Assembly: GCF_900109555.1 (NCBI RefSeq) | Contig: NZ_FNZV01000006.1 | Span: forward strand, 1 to 64,000 | Length of the DNA: 64,000 nt | DNA from: Pacificibacter marinus | Lineage (GTDB): Bacteria; Pseudomonadota; Alphaproteobacteria; Rhodobacterales; Rhodobacteraceae | Direction: 5' to 3' | Part shown: piece by piece, positions 1 through 8,208 of the stretch | Numbering within the stretch: position 1 is the stretch's first letter | How the letters are laid out: each line of letters opens with the position of its first letter | The notes under the pieces: generated by a model | Database searches by the model: none | What the model saw: the letters and a program-made list of their open reading frames with translations, nothing else | What the model was told of the DNA's origin: nothing | Position numbers and translations under genes: made by a program

Positions 1-281
1 ACACCCTATAATCGATCCACAACAAGTTGCTTCTCTAAGAGCGCGATATACAGACGTTCGATCCATCGAATGAACCAAACCGCCCACATATCTCTTCAGT
101 AATTATCAATGTCAAAGAGCGCTAAATCAACAAAAGCCAACCTAGACAGAGCCAAAAATAAAACCGATGCGCTAAATCTCTCCAGCGCGCCCGCTTAACT
201 TAAACCTCTGATTTTCCTAAACTTCCCAGCTTCTCAGCCGCTCCGTCCGTCCCCTCAGCAACCTCGTCGCTTCCGGTAAGG
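1..281 (-). promoter_or_regulatory. 5' leader of an rRNA operon (16S gene lies beyond the left edge)
   Basis: Read on the minus strand, this stretch looks like the transcribed leader that precedes 16S rRNA in Rhodobacteraceae. It contains a boxA-like antitermination element, GCGCTCTTTGACA, at 122..110, followed by the kind of GAAGAGATATGTGGGCGG segment I associate with these leaders. The mature 16S start is not reached, so the rRNA operon should begin just left of base 1 and run leftward. No protein-coding signal was seen in it. The identification rests on remembered family sequence, not an alignment. Confidence 0.68.
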
Positions 282-286
282 GGGGT

Positions 287-314
287 TCTAAGGTTACCAA
301 CACAAAGCCGCAAG
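287..314 (-). promoter_or_regulatory. Candidate rRNA operon promoter
   Basis: On the minus strand CTTGCG (314..309) and CTTAGA (292..287) are separated by 16 bases and sit just upstream of the rRNA leader. The sequence further upstream is very AT-rich (about 320-400), as expected of an UP-element. The hexamers are not strict consensus, so position is a stronger argument than sequence. Confidence 0.45.
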
Positions 315-337
315 ACCTTTTTATGGTTTAATATTCA

Positions 338-359
338 TTAATCGAAAAAATTCGATTAA
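338..359. repeat. Perfect inverted repeat in AT-rich spacer
   Basis: TTAATCGAA and TTCGATTAA form perfect 9-base arms around AAAA. The repeat lies about 25 bases upstream of the candidate rRNA promoter -35 element and about 400 bases upstream of the acyl-CoA ligase gene. It could be a protein-binding site acting on the rRNA promoter. There is no T-run giving a convincing terminator for a neighbouring gene. Confidence 0.5.
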
Positions 360-399
360 CACATTAATATCATTATATTTATTTCAAGGCCCAGCTTCA

Positions 400-757
400 T
401 ATTACTGTCACAAGGCATAGATTTCGAGACATTCGGAGCGCCGCGAGAGGTGAATCGGGCGTCATATCCCCCTGTGCCACAGCAAACAGCACTCAAATGC
501 GAGTCGGGTTGAGGTGAATCGCCGGATAAACTCACACATCCCCCGATAAAAGAGAATCGAACTTAGGCTTTGAACTCTAGGCAGACAGAAATGCTCTTCA
601 TAATCACGGTCTATGTCGGTCAAAAAACACCTACATATATATGTAGCCCCAAACACGCACAGACACCGTGGCAACGGCGCCTTGAAACAGACCAATCCCA
701 ACTGCTTTCTAAATTTGCTTGCCCTTGCCAGTCTGCTATCAAGACCTCTCAGTCTGA
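400..757. other. Long non-coding spacer before the acyl-CoA ligase gene
   Basis: I see no credible gene here. The open frames present are Cys/Arg-rich and unlike any family, and do not supply the missing N-terminal part of the downstream ligase. The only structured element is the 16-base palindrome at 631-646. A stop codon (TGA, 755-757) directly precedes the first ATG of the ligase frame. Confidence 0.55.
631..646. promoter_or_regulatory. 16-base perfect palindrome, possible operator
   Basis: CTACATATATATGTAG is a perfect palindrome, 112 bases upstream of the acyl-CoA ligase start. It could be an operator for the ligase-thiolase pair. It does not match the BioR box (TTATNNATAA-like) that might have been expected in a biotin-linked locus. 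Confidence 0.35.
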
Positions 758-1951
758 ATGCACGCTTGGGATAGTATGCCACACCACTCGTATCAATTTT
801 CATGGTCGCCCAAATGTGGTCTGTGCCCCAGCACAGCGTCGGCGCAATTACACTATGACGCGGTTTGCGAATTGCGCGCTGCAATCACTGCGGGGCACTC
901 AATCAACTTGCGACGCGGGCATCCGATTGCACTGAAAGATGGCAAGGCCCAGTTGTTGTGTGAAACGGCAGGCAGCACGGGTACGCCTAAGGTGATCGTA
1001 CGCAGCCAAAGATCATGGATCGCAAGCTTTGATACCAATCGCGAGATGTTTGGCATCACCCCAGATGACTGTGTGGCGGTGTTTGGTGCGCTCGTGCATT
1101 CATTGGCGCTCTATGGCGTGGTCGAGGCCGCGCACATTGGGGCAGATATTTGCATGCTGGCAGACCTGCGCCCCAACACGCAATGCGATCAACTGATCCG
1201 AAACGGCGTTACAATTTTGTACCTCACCCCAACACAGCTGCGGCTATTATGTGCCACGCAGACCCTTATGCCCAATGTGCGCCAGATCATCGTTGGCGGC
1301 GGCATTGTACATGACAGCTTACGGCATGAGACCCAAAAGAGCTTTCCAAACGCGGCGCTGACGCAATTCTATGGCGCCTCGGAAACCAGTTTCATCACCC
1401 TCGCGAATGATACAACCCCTATGGGTTCGGTCGGCGCGCCCTACCCGCATGTGACACTAGAACTCAGAACACAGGATCAAATCCGCTCTGCATGCGCTGG
1501 AGAGATTTGGGTGAAAAGCCCCTATCTGTTTGCCGGCTACGCCCAAGGCGATGGCCGCGATACGCAGATCAAAGACGGTTTTGTCACCATCGGTGAATTT
1601 GGCCGCATGGACGACGATGGCAATCTGTTTTTGCTGGGCCGCAAAAGCCGCATGGTCACGATCGCCGATCAAAACGTTTTTCCCGAAGACATTGAACGCT
1701 ATATTGCGGACAGGTTTCTGCCCAAAGATGTGGTTGTCATGGCAGAACCTGATCCGTTGCGCGGGCATCGTTTGATAGCAATCGTGCAAGGCAGCACCGA
1801 AACCGAAGATACCATGTTGCAGGCCTGCCGCGCCCATCTCGGCCCTTTGAAATCTCCGCGTCGCGTGGTGTTTATCGAACACCTGCCCTTGCTGCCGTCT
1901 GGCAAGCCCAATCTCATCGCCCTGAAACACTGGCTGGACACACAAGAATGA
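758..1951 (+). CDS. AMP-binding acyl-CoA ligase-like protein (YhfT-like), short N-terminus
   Basis: Member of the acyl-adenylate/acyl-CoA ligase (ANL) superfamily, expected to activate a carboxylic acid as AMP ester and then CoA thioester. Visible core motifs: P-loop ETAGSTGTPK at about residues 69-78, YGASE at about 206, the hinge region GRMDDDGNLFLLGRK, and the C-terminal catalytic lysine in LLPSGKPN. It is 397 residues, against 480-550 usual for the family. Most of the N-terminal subdomain is missing, and the first 60 residues are unlike the family. ATG 776 is an alternative start; a TGA lies directly before 758. Its stop overlaps the thiolase start by 4 bases (ATGA), so the two are surely coupled. 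Context beside bioMNY recalls Bacillus yhfS-yhfT-yhfU. Substrate unknown. Confidence 0.75.
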   Translation: MHAWDSMPHHSYQFSWSPKCGLCPSTASAQLHYDAVCELRAAITAGHSINLRRGHPIALKDGKAQLLCETAGSTGTPKVIVRSQRSWIASFDTNREMFGITPDDCVAVFGALVHSLALYGVVEAAHIGADICMLADLRPNTQCDQLIRNGVTILYLTPTQLRLLCATQTLMPNVRQIIVGGGIVHDSLRHETQKSFPNAALTQFYGASETSFITLANDTTPMGSVGAPYPHVTLELRTQDQIRSACAGEIWVKSPYLFAGYAQGDGRDTQIKDGFVTIGEFGRMDDDGNLFLLGRKSRMVTIADQNVFPEDIERYIADRFLPKDVVVMAEPDPLRGHRLIAIVQGSTETEDTMLQACRAHLGPLKSPRRVVFIEHLPLLPSGKPNLIALKHWLDTQE

Positions 1952-3054
1952 CATGCTCTTATATCATCGCCGCCAAACGCAGTGCCGTGGTGCCTCGTGG
2001 CGGAGCCTTTGCCGCATTGGCCCTGCATGACATCGCATCCCCTGTGGTCCTCGATTGCTTGGCTGCGGCAAGTATTGCGCCGGAACAGGTCGACGAAGTC
2101 ATTGCGGGCAACGCACTGGGTGCTGGTGGTAACCCCGCGCGCCATATCGCATTGGCCGCGGGGCTATCAGAACAGGTCGGCGGGCTGACGATTGATCGGC
2201 AATGTTGCGGCGGACTGGATGCGCTAAATTTGGCGGATGCGATGATCCGTGCAGGACAAGCCAAAATCATCATCGCAGGGGGCGTTGAAAGCTATTCACG
2301 CGCACCACTCAGAGCTGAAACATTTGCCGACGGACGCCCCGCACGCAGCTACACACAAGCGCGATTTACCCCTTGGCCAGACCGCGACCCAGCCATGCAA
2401 GACGCCGCCGCACGCTTGGCGCTCCAGCTGGGCATTTCACGCGCAGACCAAGATGCATGGGCGATCTTAAGCCATCACAAAGCACGCTTGGCGCAACACC
2501 GATTGTCGCAAGAAATCACCTCTATAAATGAACAAACATCTGATCCATTCACCCGTAATTTAACGCCAGCACTCGCGGCACGGGCCAAGCCACTGTCTGA
2601 CACAATTACGGCAGCGAACACCTGTGTTGCTGCCGATGGGGCCGCGTTTTGCCTTGTCGTGTCCGAAGACATCGCAGCGCACTATAAAGGACCAAAAGCA
2701 CGCATAATCTCAGGGTGCACAGTGGGTGGCACGCCTGACATGCCCGGTTTGGCCCCCGTCGCTGCGATCAAGAAGGTGCTCGGGATGGCACGGATCACGC
2801 CAGACCAATTGACTGTATCTGAAATTATGGAAGCTTATGCCGTGCAGGCCATCGCTTGCATCCAAGGGGCGAACTTACGCGAAGATACGATCAATATTGG
2901 CGGGGGCTCTTTGGCGCGCGGACATCCGATTGGCGCGTCTGGTGCCATCAATGCTGTGCGATTGTTTCACGAGATCACTCAGCACGGCGGGCATGGGTTG
3001 GCTGCGATTGCCGCCGCTGGTGGACTTGGGACAGCCCTGCTTTTGCACGCATAG
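1948..3054 (+). CDS. Thiolase-family protein (YhfS-like) with substituted active-site residues
   Basis: A 368-residue thiolase-fold protein. The nucleophilic cysteine is present (Cys86 in DRQCCGG), as is the histidine in GHPIGASG (His326). By eye against classical acetyl-CoA acetyltransferase, the Asn of NEAF is Met294 (IMEAY), and the second catalytic Cys of CxGG is Ala (about residue 355, in AIAAAGGLG). It may therefore not perform ordinary thiolysis, and could condense or bind acyl groups instead. It is translationally coupled to the upstream acyl-CoA ligase. The stop faces the nitroreductase of the biotin-transport unit across 34 bases. Family is sure; reaction is not. Confidence 0.8.
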   Translation: MTCSYIIAAKRSAVVPRGGAFAALALHDIASPVVLDCLAAASIAPEQVDEVIAGNALGAGGNPARHIALAAGLSEQVGGLTIDRQCCGGLDALNLADAMIRAGQAKIIIAGGVESYSRAPLRAETFADGRPARSYTQARFTPWPDRDPAMQDAAARLALQLGISRADQDAWAILSHHKARLAQHRLSQEITSINEQTSDPFTRNLTPALAARAKPLSDTITAANTCVAADGAAFCLVVSEDIAAHYKGPKARIISGCTVGGTPDMPGLAPVAAIKKVLGMARITPDQLTVSEIMEAYAVQAIACIQGANLREDTINIGGGSLARGHPIGASGAINAVRLFHEITQHGGHGLAAIAAAGGLGTALLLHA

Positions 3055-3088
3055 CCAATTCGGCCAACCCAGTGTCAATGTGGCCAAT

Positions 3089-3772
3089 CTAGTCGGCCTG
3101 AAAACCACGGAAACTCGCAAAGGTTTCCAAAGCATCGCGCTGGGTGCGAAATTTATTCACAGGGGCGTTCGTGTCTTCACGTCCCAAAGCAACACCGCAA
3201 ACCACCAATTCATCTGGCGCCAGTTTCAAAGCTCTGTGTACAACGGGGCCAAAATTGGCGATTGCGCCGATGCCGGTCGTACCGTAGCCCAAATCCTCAG
3301 CCGCCAAGAATAACGCCATCAAAGACATGCCCAAGTCCATGAAACAGCCTTTGCCCATGTCTTTGTGGATGGTGACAACGATGCCAACAGGTGCATCGAA
3401 AAAGCGGTAGTTTTTGTCGAACTGTGTGCGGCGCCCCGCAAGATCGCGGCGTTCAAGACCCAGCGCTTGATACAATGCAAACCCAGCGGCTCGCTGTTTT
3501 GCCTTAAGCGTGGCGGGCATGGGATTTGGGAAATAGGAATATTCTGACGTGATCGGCTGAGTGTACGCCGCGGCGGTCAAAGCCTGCGACACATCCGCAA
3601 GCGGTGCCCCTGTCAAAGCATAAAATCGCCCCGGCTGTAAATTGGCACCGCTGGGCGCACATCGCGCGGCTGTCAAAATCCGTGCCACATCACTGCGTGG
3701 CACGGACGCCTTCAGATAGTGGCGCACAGATTTGCGCGATCTTAGAGCGTCTATGATCGCGCCATCTGTCAT
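3089..3772 (-). CDS. Nitroreductase-family flavoprotein
   Basis: A 227-residue protein of the FMN-dependent nitroreductase family. Typical features are the N-terminal RSRKSVRHY with following basic residues, AARCAPSGANLQPGRFYAL (FMN and substrate region), and the C-terminal GxGIGAIANF segment. It would reduce a nitro, quinone or related substrate with NAD(P)H; the natural substrate is unknown. The start overlaps the stop of bioY by 4 bases (ATGA, 3769-3772), so it is the last gene of the nad-bio unit. The coupling suggests a role linked to biotin or NAD, but that is inference from position only. Confidence 0.82.
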   Translation of the reverse strand: MTDGAIIDALRSRKSVRHYLKASVPRSDVARILTAARCAPSGANLQPGRFYALTGAPLADVSQALTAAAYTQPITSEYSYFPNPMPATLKAKQRAAGFALYQALGLERRDLAGRRTQFDKNYRFFDAPVGIVVTIHKDMGKGCFMDLGMSLMALFLAAEDLGYGTTGIGAIANFGPVVHRALKLAPDELVVCGVALGREDTNAPVNKFRTQRDALETFASFRGFQAD

Positions 3773-4314
3773 ACGCGGGACAAAACGCTTTTCGGACGCG
3801 CTTTATACAAAGCAACTGTCACAGCACCAGCCACGATGGCTTTGATCAAATCACCTGGAATAAATGCCGTGACCAACATTGTGGCCTCAGGAATGGTTTT
3901 GTTCAGCGTGTACGACATGCCGATCACGCCAAAGATATAGACAACAATGATGCCCCCCACGACCGAAGCAATCGCAGCCGTGACGCCCAACGAGGCAAAG
4001 CGCAGCTTTTCAACCATCAGGCCTGTCACAAACGCGCCCAAAGGCCAGCCGATCAAAAAGCCCACAGTTGGTGATGCAAACACCCCAAGACCGCCGCGCC
4101 CGCCAGCCAACAAAGGCAAGCCGAGGGCAATCAACAGCAAGAACAACAACGTGGCCAAAGTCCCACGCTTGGCGCCCAAGACAGTGCCACACAGCATAAC
4201 GCCTAGAGTTTGTGCCGTAATTGGCACGCCAAAACCAAGCGTGAATTTCGGGATCAACCCAAGGGCTGCAATTAGCGCTGCAAAGAGAGCTATCAGTGTC
4301 AAATTACGTTCCAT
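3769..4314 (-). CDS. bioY: Biotin ECF transporter substrate-binding subunit BioY
   Basis: A 181-residue, very hydrophobic protein with about six membrane segments. The BioY signature is clear: LPLLAGGRGGLGVFASPTVG in the middle and a C-terminal FIPGDLIKAIVA. It binds biotin in the inner membrane and works with the BioM ATPase and BioN transmembrane protein encoded just upstream. The gap to bioN is 21 bases, and its stop overlaps the nitroreductase start. No biotin synthesis genes are visible in the window, so import may matter to this organism. Confidence 0.9.
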   Translation of the reverse strand: MERNLTLIALFAALIAALGLIPKFTLGFGVPITAQTLGVMLCGTVLGAKRGTLATLLFLLLIALGLPLLAGGRGGLGVFASPTVGFLIGWPLGAFVTGLMVEKLRFASLGVTAAIASVVGGIIVVYIFGVIGMSYTLNKTIPEATMLVTAFIPGDLIKAIVAGAVTVALYKARPKSVLSRV

Positions 4315-4335
4315 CGTGCGTCCTTATATGTCTCG

Positions 4336-4935
4336 TTATTCTAACCCGCCGCGTGCCTTTATGGCATCCGCAACGTATTCTGCATCATCAAGTGCCAACA
4401 CGGCAAAGGGCACGACAATGCGCCAATTGGGCCGTTTGTGCGCCCGAGCACGCCACGCATAAGACAGGTACGTGCCCTTTTGCGCTAGGACTGGTGTAAA
4501 GCGCACCACCAACGCGATGCCAAGTTCTAATTGCATTGTCCGCACGCCGATACGGCGCAACGGGGCGGCAAGATACCGGACCACATCTATCATATCTGAA
4601 AGTTTTGTCGTGAGCGTCACCAGATTGGCCAAGGCCACGGCGCTAAGCAAACGCAGTGCGATAACGCTGCCCATCTCAAGATCGCGCGTCACAGCATGCC
4701 AGATCAAAACGATCGCAACAAAAGGCCACAGCACCCGAAGCCTGCGCAAACCAAAGCGTAAAAACGTTGTGCCCGCCATGGCATAAATTCCTAGCGTCAT
4801 GGCAAAAATAGCCATATGCGCCCATAGGCTTGTCAGCGCGAACAAAACCATCGTCGCGGCACACAGTCCCAAAAGCTTTGGCCCAGCCCGCCAGCCGTGC
4901 GCACGAGTTTCAATCGGTGAATTGAGCGAGATCAT
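4336..4935 (-). CDS. bioN: Biotin ECF transporter T component BioN
   Basis: EcfT-type transmembrane subunit, 199 residues from the chosen ATG at 4935 (MISLNSPIE). That start is preceded by a good ribosome site (GGAGAGG) and overlaps the end of bioM by 26 bases. Several hydrophobic segments occupy residues 20-110. The two short Ala-Arg coupling motifs that contact the ATPase are visible as WRARAHK and IKARGG near the C-terminus. It couples BioM ATP hydrolysis to BioY movement. A longer upstream frame (to 5034) lies inside bioM and was rejected. Confidence 0.85.
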   Translation of the reverse strand: MISLNSPIETRAHGWRAGPKLLGLCAATMVLFALTSLWAHMAIFAMTLGIYAMAGTTFLRFGLRRLRVLWPFVAIVLIWHAVTRDLEMGSVIALRLLSAVALANLVTLTTKLSDMIDVVRYLAAPLRRIGVRTMQLELGIALVVRFTPVLAQKGTYLSYAWRARAHKRPNWRIVVPFAVLALDDAEYVADAIKARGGLE

Positions 4936-5650
4936 CGGCCTCTCCAATTCTTTCCATCTCACCGATGAAGGCTGGCAAAACTGCCTCTGCGGAGCCTTGC
5001 ATACGCAAAGCCCCCTCATCAATCCACAAGACACGGTCGTAAGATTTCAGATGCTCAGGGTCGTGCGAAATGTGAATAATAGCGGAATCGATTTTAGTGA
5101 AAGCCCGCGCAAGCTGCATCTTTGTTGGCAGGTCCAGACCGGAAAATGGTTCGTCCAAGATCACAATTTTGGGGCGCATCGCCAAAATAGACATCAAGCA
5201 CACCAGTTGCTTTTGGCCTTGCGAAAGTTGATGCACCGCCGCTTTGGCCCAATGCGCGCGATCAAAATCTACCAGAGTTTTGCGCACCAAATCTGCGGCG
5301 TCTTTTTTACTGTGACCTTGCTGCAAAAGCCCAAAGGCGATTTCTTCTTCCACCGTTGGGAAAATGATTTGATGATCTGGATTTTGAAACAATATTCCGA
5401 CCGTATTGATCGCTGCTTTGCGGTTTTTGGCGGGATCAATTCCACCGATTTCAACATGCCCCGATGTGACCGCAACCAACCCAGAAAGCACACGGGCCAG
5501 CGTTGTTTTTCCCGAACCATTGCGCCCGACAATACCAATACGCCGTGCGTTTTCTCGCACGGTCACATCGCGCAAAATAACCTTGTTGTCTTGCGTGAGG
5601 CACACATTTTGCAGCGCAAAGGTGACTTGGTTTTGGGTCTCGTTGATCAT
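4910..5650 (-). CDS. bioM: Biotin ECF transporter ATPase BioM
   Basis: ABC ATPase of the energy-coupling factor type. Visible are Walker A GRNGSGKT at about residues 42-49, the signature LSQGQKQ, Walker B VILDEPFSGLD and the switch histidine in IIHISHD. It drives biotin uptake with BioN and BioY. The ATG at 5650 gives 246 residues, the usual length. The frame stays open up to an ATG at 5743 (277 residues) and neither start has a clear ribosome site, so the N-terminus is uncertain. It begins 35-128 bases after the nadC stop and may share the nad transcript. Confidence 0.87.
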   Translation of the reverse strand: MINETQNQVTFALQNVCLTQDNKVILRDVTVRENARRIGIVGRNGSGKTTLARVLSGLVAVTSGHVEIGGIDPAKNRKAAINTVGILFQNPDHQIIFPTVEEEIAFGLLQQGHSKKDAADLVRKTLVDFDRAHWAKAAVHQLSQGQKQLVCLMSILAMRPKIVILDEPFSGLDLPTKMQLARAFTKIDSAIIHISHDPEHLKSYDRVLWIDEGALRMQGSAEAVLPAFIGEMERIGEADDLAQFTD

Positions 5651-5777
5651 ATTTTTGTACAAAGCAGCATTGATCGAAATGAGCAACTCCGTTTTACGCG
5701 GGCCACCGCCAAATTTGATCAGATCAGGCTTTGAAACCATCAAGTGACGTCATATATCCAAGCGCTTTGCGTCAGTG

Positions 5778-6626
5778 TTAAAAGTCGAGCCCAAGATCCA
5801 CCGTGCGCGCGGAATGCGTCAGAGCGCCCGATGAAATATAGTCGATACCCGTTGCGGAAATCGATGCGATGCGGTCAAGCGTGACGTTGCCGCTGGCTTC
5901 GGTTTTCATGCGACCATCGACCATGGCCACAGCTTTGCGCAACATGTCGTTATCCATGTTATCCAGCAAGACAACGCTGGCTCCACCGACTTCAAGAACC
6001 TCAGCCAATTGATCCAGACGGTCCACTTCAATCTCGACCGCCATCATATGACTGGCATGGGCTTTGGCGGCTTCTAAAACCTGACGCACACCGCCTGCTG
6101 CGGCGATATGATTGTCTTTGATCATGATGGCATCGGACAAAGAATAGCGGTGATTGAACCCGCCGCCGTGCAACACGGCCAGCTTTTCGACAAGGCGCAT
6201 ATTGGGCGTGGTTTTACGCGTACAGGTCACGCGTGCTTTGGTGCCTTTGGTCTGAGCTACGAACCCAGCCGTTTTGGTGGCAATCCCAGTCAGGCGCCCC
6301 GCATAGTTCAACGCAACACGTTCCGCGGACAAAATTGACGCGGCAGAGCCCTTGATCGTCATCAAGCTATCGCCTTTTTTGCAAGGCTGACCATCGGCAA
6401 TCAGCACCGCAACCTCAAGGCTTGGATCGACCAAACGAAATGCCAAAGCCGCAACCTGCAGACCAGACACAATCGCGTCTTCGCGGGCGTTGATATGGGC
6501 GTCATACGTGGTATTTGCAGGGATCACAGCACGGGTCGTGACATCGCCATAACTACCTAAATCCTCAAGCAACGCGTTGCGTACCATTGGTTCTAAAATG
6601 AGATCGGGAACTGTAGAAAAGCTCAT
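5778..6626 (-). CDS. nadC: Nicotinate-nucleotide pyrophosphorylase (carboxylating)
   Basis: Quinolinate phosphoribosyltransferase, 282 residues. It converts quinolinate and PRPP to nicotinate mononucleotide, the third step of de novo NAD synthesis. Recognised by TRKTTPNMRLVEKLAV followed by GGGFNHRYSLSDAIMIKDNH, which supply the phosphate- and quinolinate-binding basic residues. The start overlaps the nadB stop by 4 bases, and the whole nadABC set is contiguous. Confidence 0.95.
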   Translation of the reverse strand: MSFSTVPDLILEPMVRNALLEDLGSYGDVTTRAVIPANTTYDAHINAREDAIVSGLQVAALAFRLVDPSLEVAVLIADGQPCKKGDSLMTIKGSAASILSAERVALNYAGRLTGIATKTAGFVAQTKGTKARVTCTRKTTPNMRLVEKLAVLHGGGFNHRYSLSDAIMIKDNHIAAAGGVRQVLEAAKAHASHMMAVEIEVDRLDQLAEVLEVGGASVVLLDNMDNDMLRKAVAMVDGRMKTEASGNVTLDRIASISATGIDYISSGALTHSARTVDLGLDF

Positions 6627-8200
6627 GCAGCATCCTTTGCAATTTGGGCACGCAGCGCCAATGCCTCGGACAAAAGCACAGTCGAACGCTTGCCTTTGCC
6701 TGGAAATGTATCGGGGAAATCAGAGCGCTCGTGCGCCCCCCGGCTTTCTTCGCGCAGCAAAGCGCAAACGGCAATCATCGTGGCCGTGGCGCACATGTTT
6801 AGAAACGATGGGCTGTCCGCATGAGCCGTTTCCAACCCATCAAGAATGCACAGCGCTTGCTTCAAACCATCCGCCGAGCGCACAACTCCGACCAGCGAAG
6901 TCATCGTTTGGCGTAGGGTCATCACCGCATCGGGATCAGGGGCGACACCGCCAGTTTCAAACTGAATATTCAAGGGCGTGTTTGGCGTATTTGTCACAAT
7001 GGCGGGCACATCAGCATTGATGCCCTCGGCACAAATGCGCGCGTAAACCAGCGCCTCAAGCAAGCCATTTGACGCCAAACGGTTCGCCCCGTGCAGACCG
7101 GTCGAAGACGCTTCTCCGCAAACCCAAAGCCCATCAAGGCTCGCGCGCCCATCGGTGTCAGTGGCAATCCCGCCCATGTGATAATGCGCAGCTGCGGCCA
7201 CGGGGATCGGATCAACAGCTGGGTCAATTCCATTACGTGCGCAAGCCTCTGCCACGGCAGGGAATTGCGTTTTCACATGCGCACCCAGCGCCTGACGAGT
7301 GTCAAGCATAGGCCGCAAGCCACTTTGCGTTTGCGAAAAGATGGCACGCGCAACGACATCTCGCGGCGCAAGTTCGGCATCTGGATGAATGGCTTGCATA
7401 AATCGCTCACCATTTTTGTTGATCAAAATAGCGCCTTCGCCGCGCAACGCTTCGGTCGCCAAGGGGGCAGGATCTTCGCCCACGTCCATTGCGGTTGGGT
7501 GGAATTGCACGAATTCTGCATCCGTAATTACAGCACCAGCACGGGCGGCCATACCAATGACTTGACCGCGAATGCGTGGGGGATTTGTGGTCAGCGCATA
7601 GAGCCCGCCAGAACCGCCACCCGCCAATAAATACGCAGCGCCGCGCAGCATAATCGGGGCTGATCGACTGACATCAGAATCTTGGATTGCGATACCTGTG
7701 ACTTTTCCGTCGCTTGTATCCAACCCCACGGCCATCGTGCCCTCAAGCACTTGGATAGAGGGCGTGTCGCGCACTTGTTCGATCAGCGCTTTCATGATTT
7801 CTGCGCCAGCTTGGTCGCCTTTGACGCGCACAACGCGGGCAAAACTATGAGCTGCCTCACGCGACAAAACGTAACCGCCATCATCCGTGCGATCAAAGGG
7901 CGCGCCCAAACGGGTGAGATCCAAAATGTAATCGCGCGCGTGGCGTGTCACCAGATCAGCGACCTTAGGGTCCACTGTGCCAGCGCCCGCTTTGACTGTG
8001 TCGGCAGCGTGATTTTTGGGATCGTCTTTTTCATCCATCGCGGCAGCAACGCCACCTTGGGCCCAAGCAGAACTTGCCCCCTCGCCCAATACCTCGGGTG
8101 AGATCATCACAACAGGCCGAGGGGCCAATTTAAGTGCAGCGTAAAGCGCGCCAAGGCCCGCGCCAACAATGACAATTCGGTCTGTTGTGATCTCTTTCAT
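6623..8200 (-). CDS. nadB: L-aspartate oxidase
   Basis: Flavoprotein of 525 residues that oxidises L-aspartate to iminoaspartate, first step of the bacterial NAD pathway. The N-terminal dinucleotide motif GAGLGALYAAL binds FAD. Further family blocks include SSAWAQGGVAAA, FVQFHPTAM, GEGAILIN and the C-terminal CGEASSTGLHGANRLASNGLLEAL. It starts 8 bases after nadA and is coupled to nadC by a 4-base overlap. Confidence 0.95.
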   Translation of the reverse strand: MKEITTDRIVIVGAGLGALYAALKLAPRPVVMISPEVLGEGASSAWAQGGVAAAMDEKDDPKNHAADTVKAGAGTVDPKVADLVTRHARDYILDLTRLGAPFDRTDDGGYVLSREAAHSFARVVRVKGDQAGAEIMKALIEQVRDTPSIQVLEGTMAVGLDTSDGKVTGIAIQDSDVSRSAPIMLRGAAYLLAGGGSGGLYALTTNPPRIRGQVIGMAARAGAVITDAEFVQFHPTAMDVGEDPAPLATEALRGEGAILINKNGERFMQAIHPDAELAPRDVVARAIFSQTQSGLRPMLDTRQALGAHVKTQFPAVAEACARNGIDPAVDPIPVAAAAHYHMGGIATDTDGRASLDGLWVCGEASSTGLHGANRLASNGLLEALVYARICAEGINADVPAIVTNTPNTPLNIQFETGGVAPDPDAVMTLRQTMTSLVGVVRSADGLKQALCILDGLETAHADSPSFLNMCATATMIAVCALLREESRGAHERSDFPDTFPGKGKRSTVLLSEALALRAQIAKDAA

Positions 8201-8208
8201 GGTTTACT

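Noticed and set aside
462-935. Open frames on both strands in the spacer before the acyl-CoA ligase
   Set aside because: Composition is Cys/Arg-rich and low in domain-like pattern, they overlap each other and no ribosome site or homologous family is apparent.
4799-5734. Long frame antisense to bioM and bioN
   Set aside because: Shadow of the real ABC ATPase; the bioM/bioN motifs on the minus strand are unambiguous.
5651-5800. BioR operator near bioM
   Set aside because: I looked for TTATNNATAA-like sites here, upstream of 758 and upstream of 11755 and saw none that fits.
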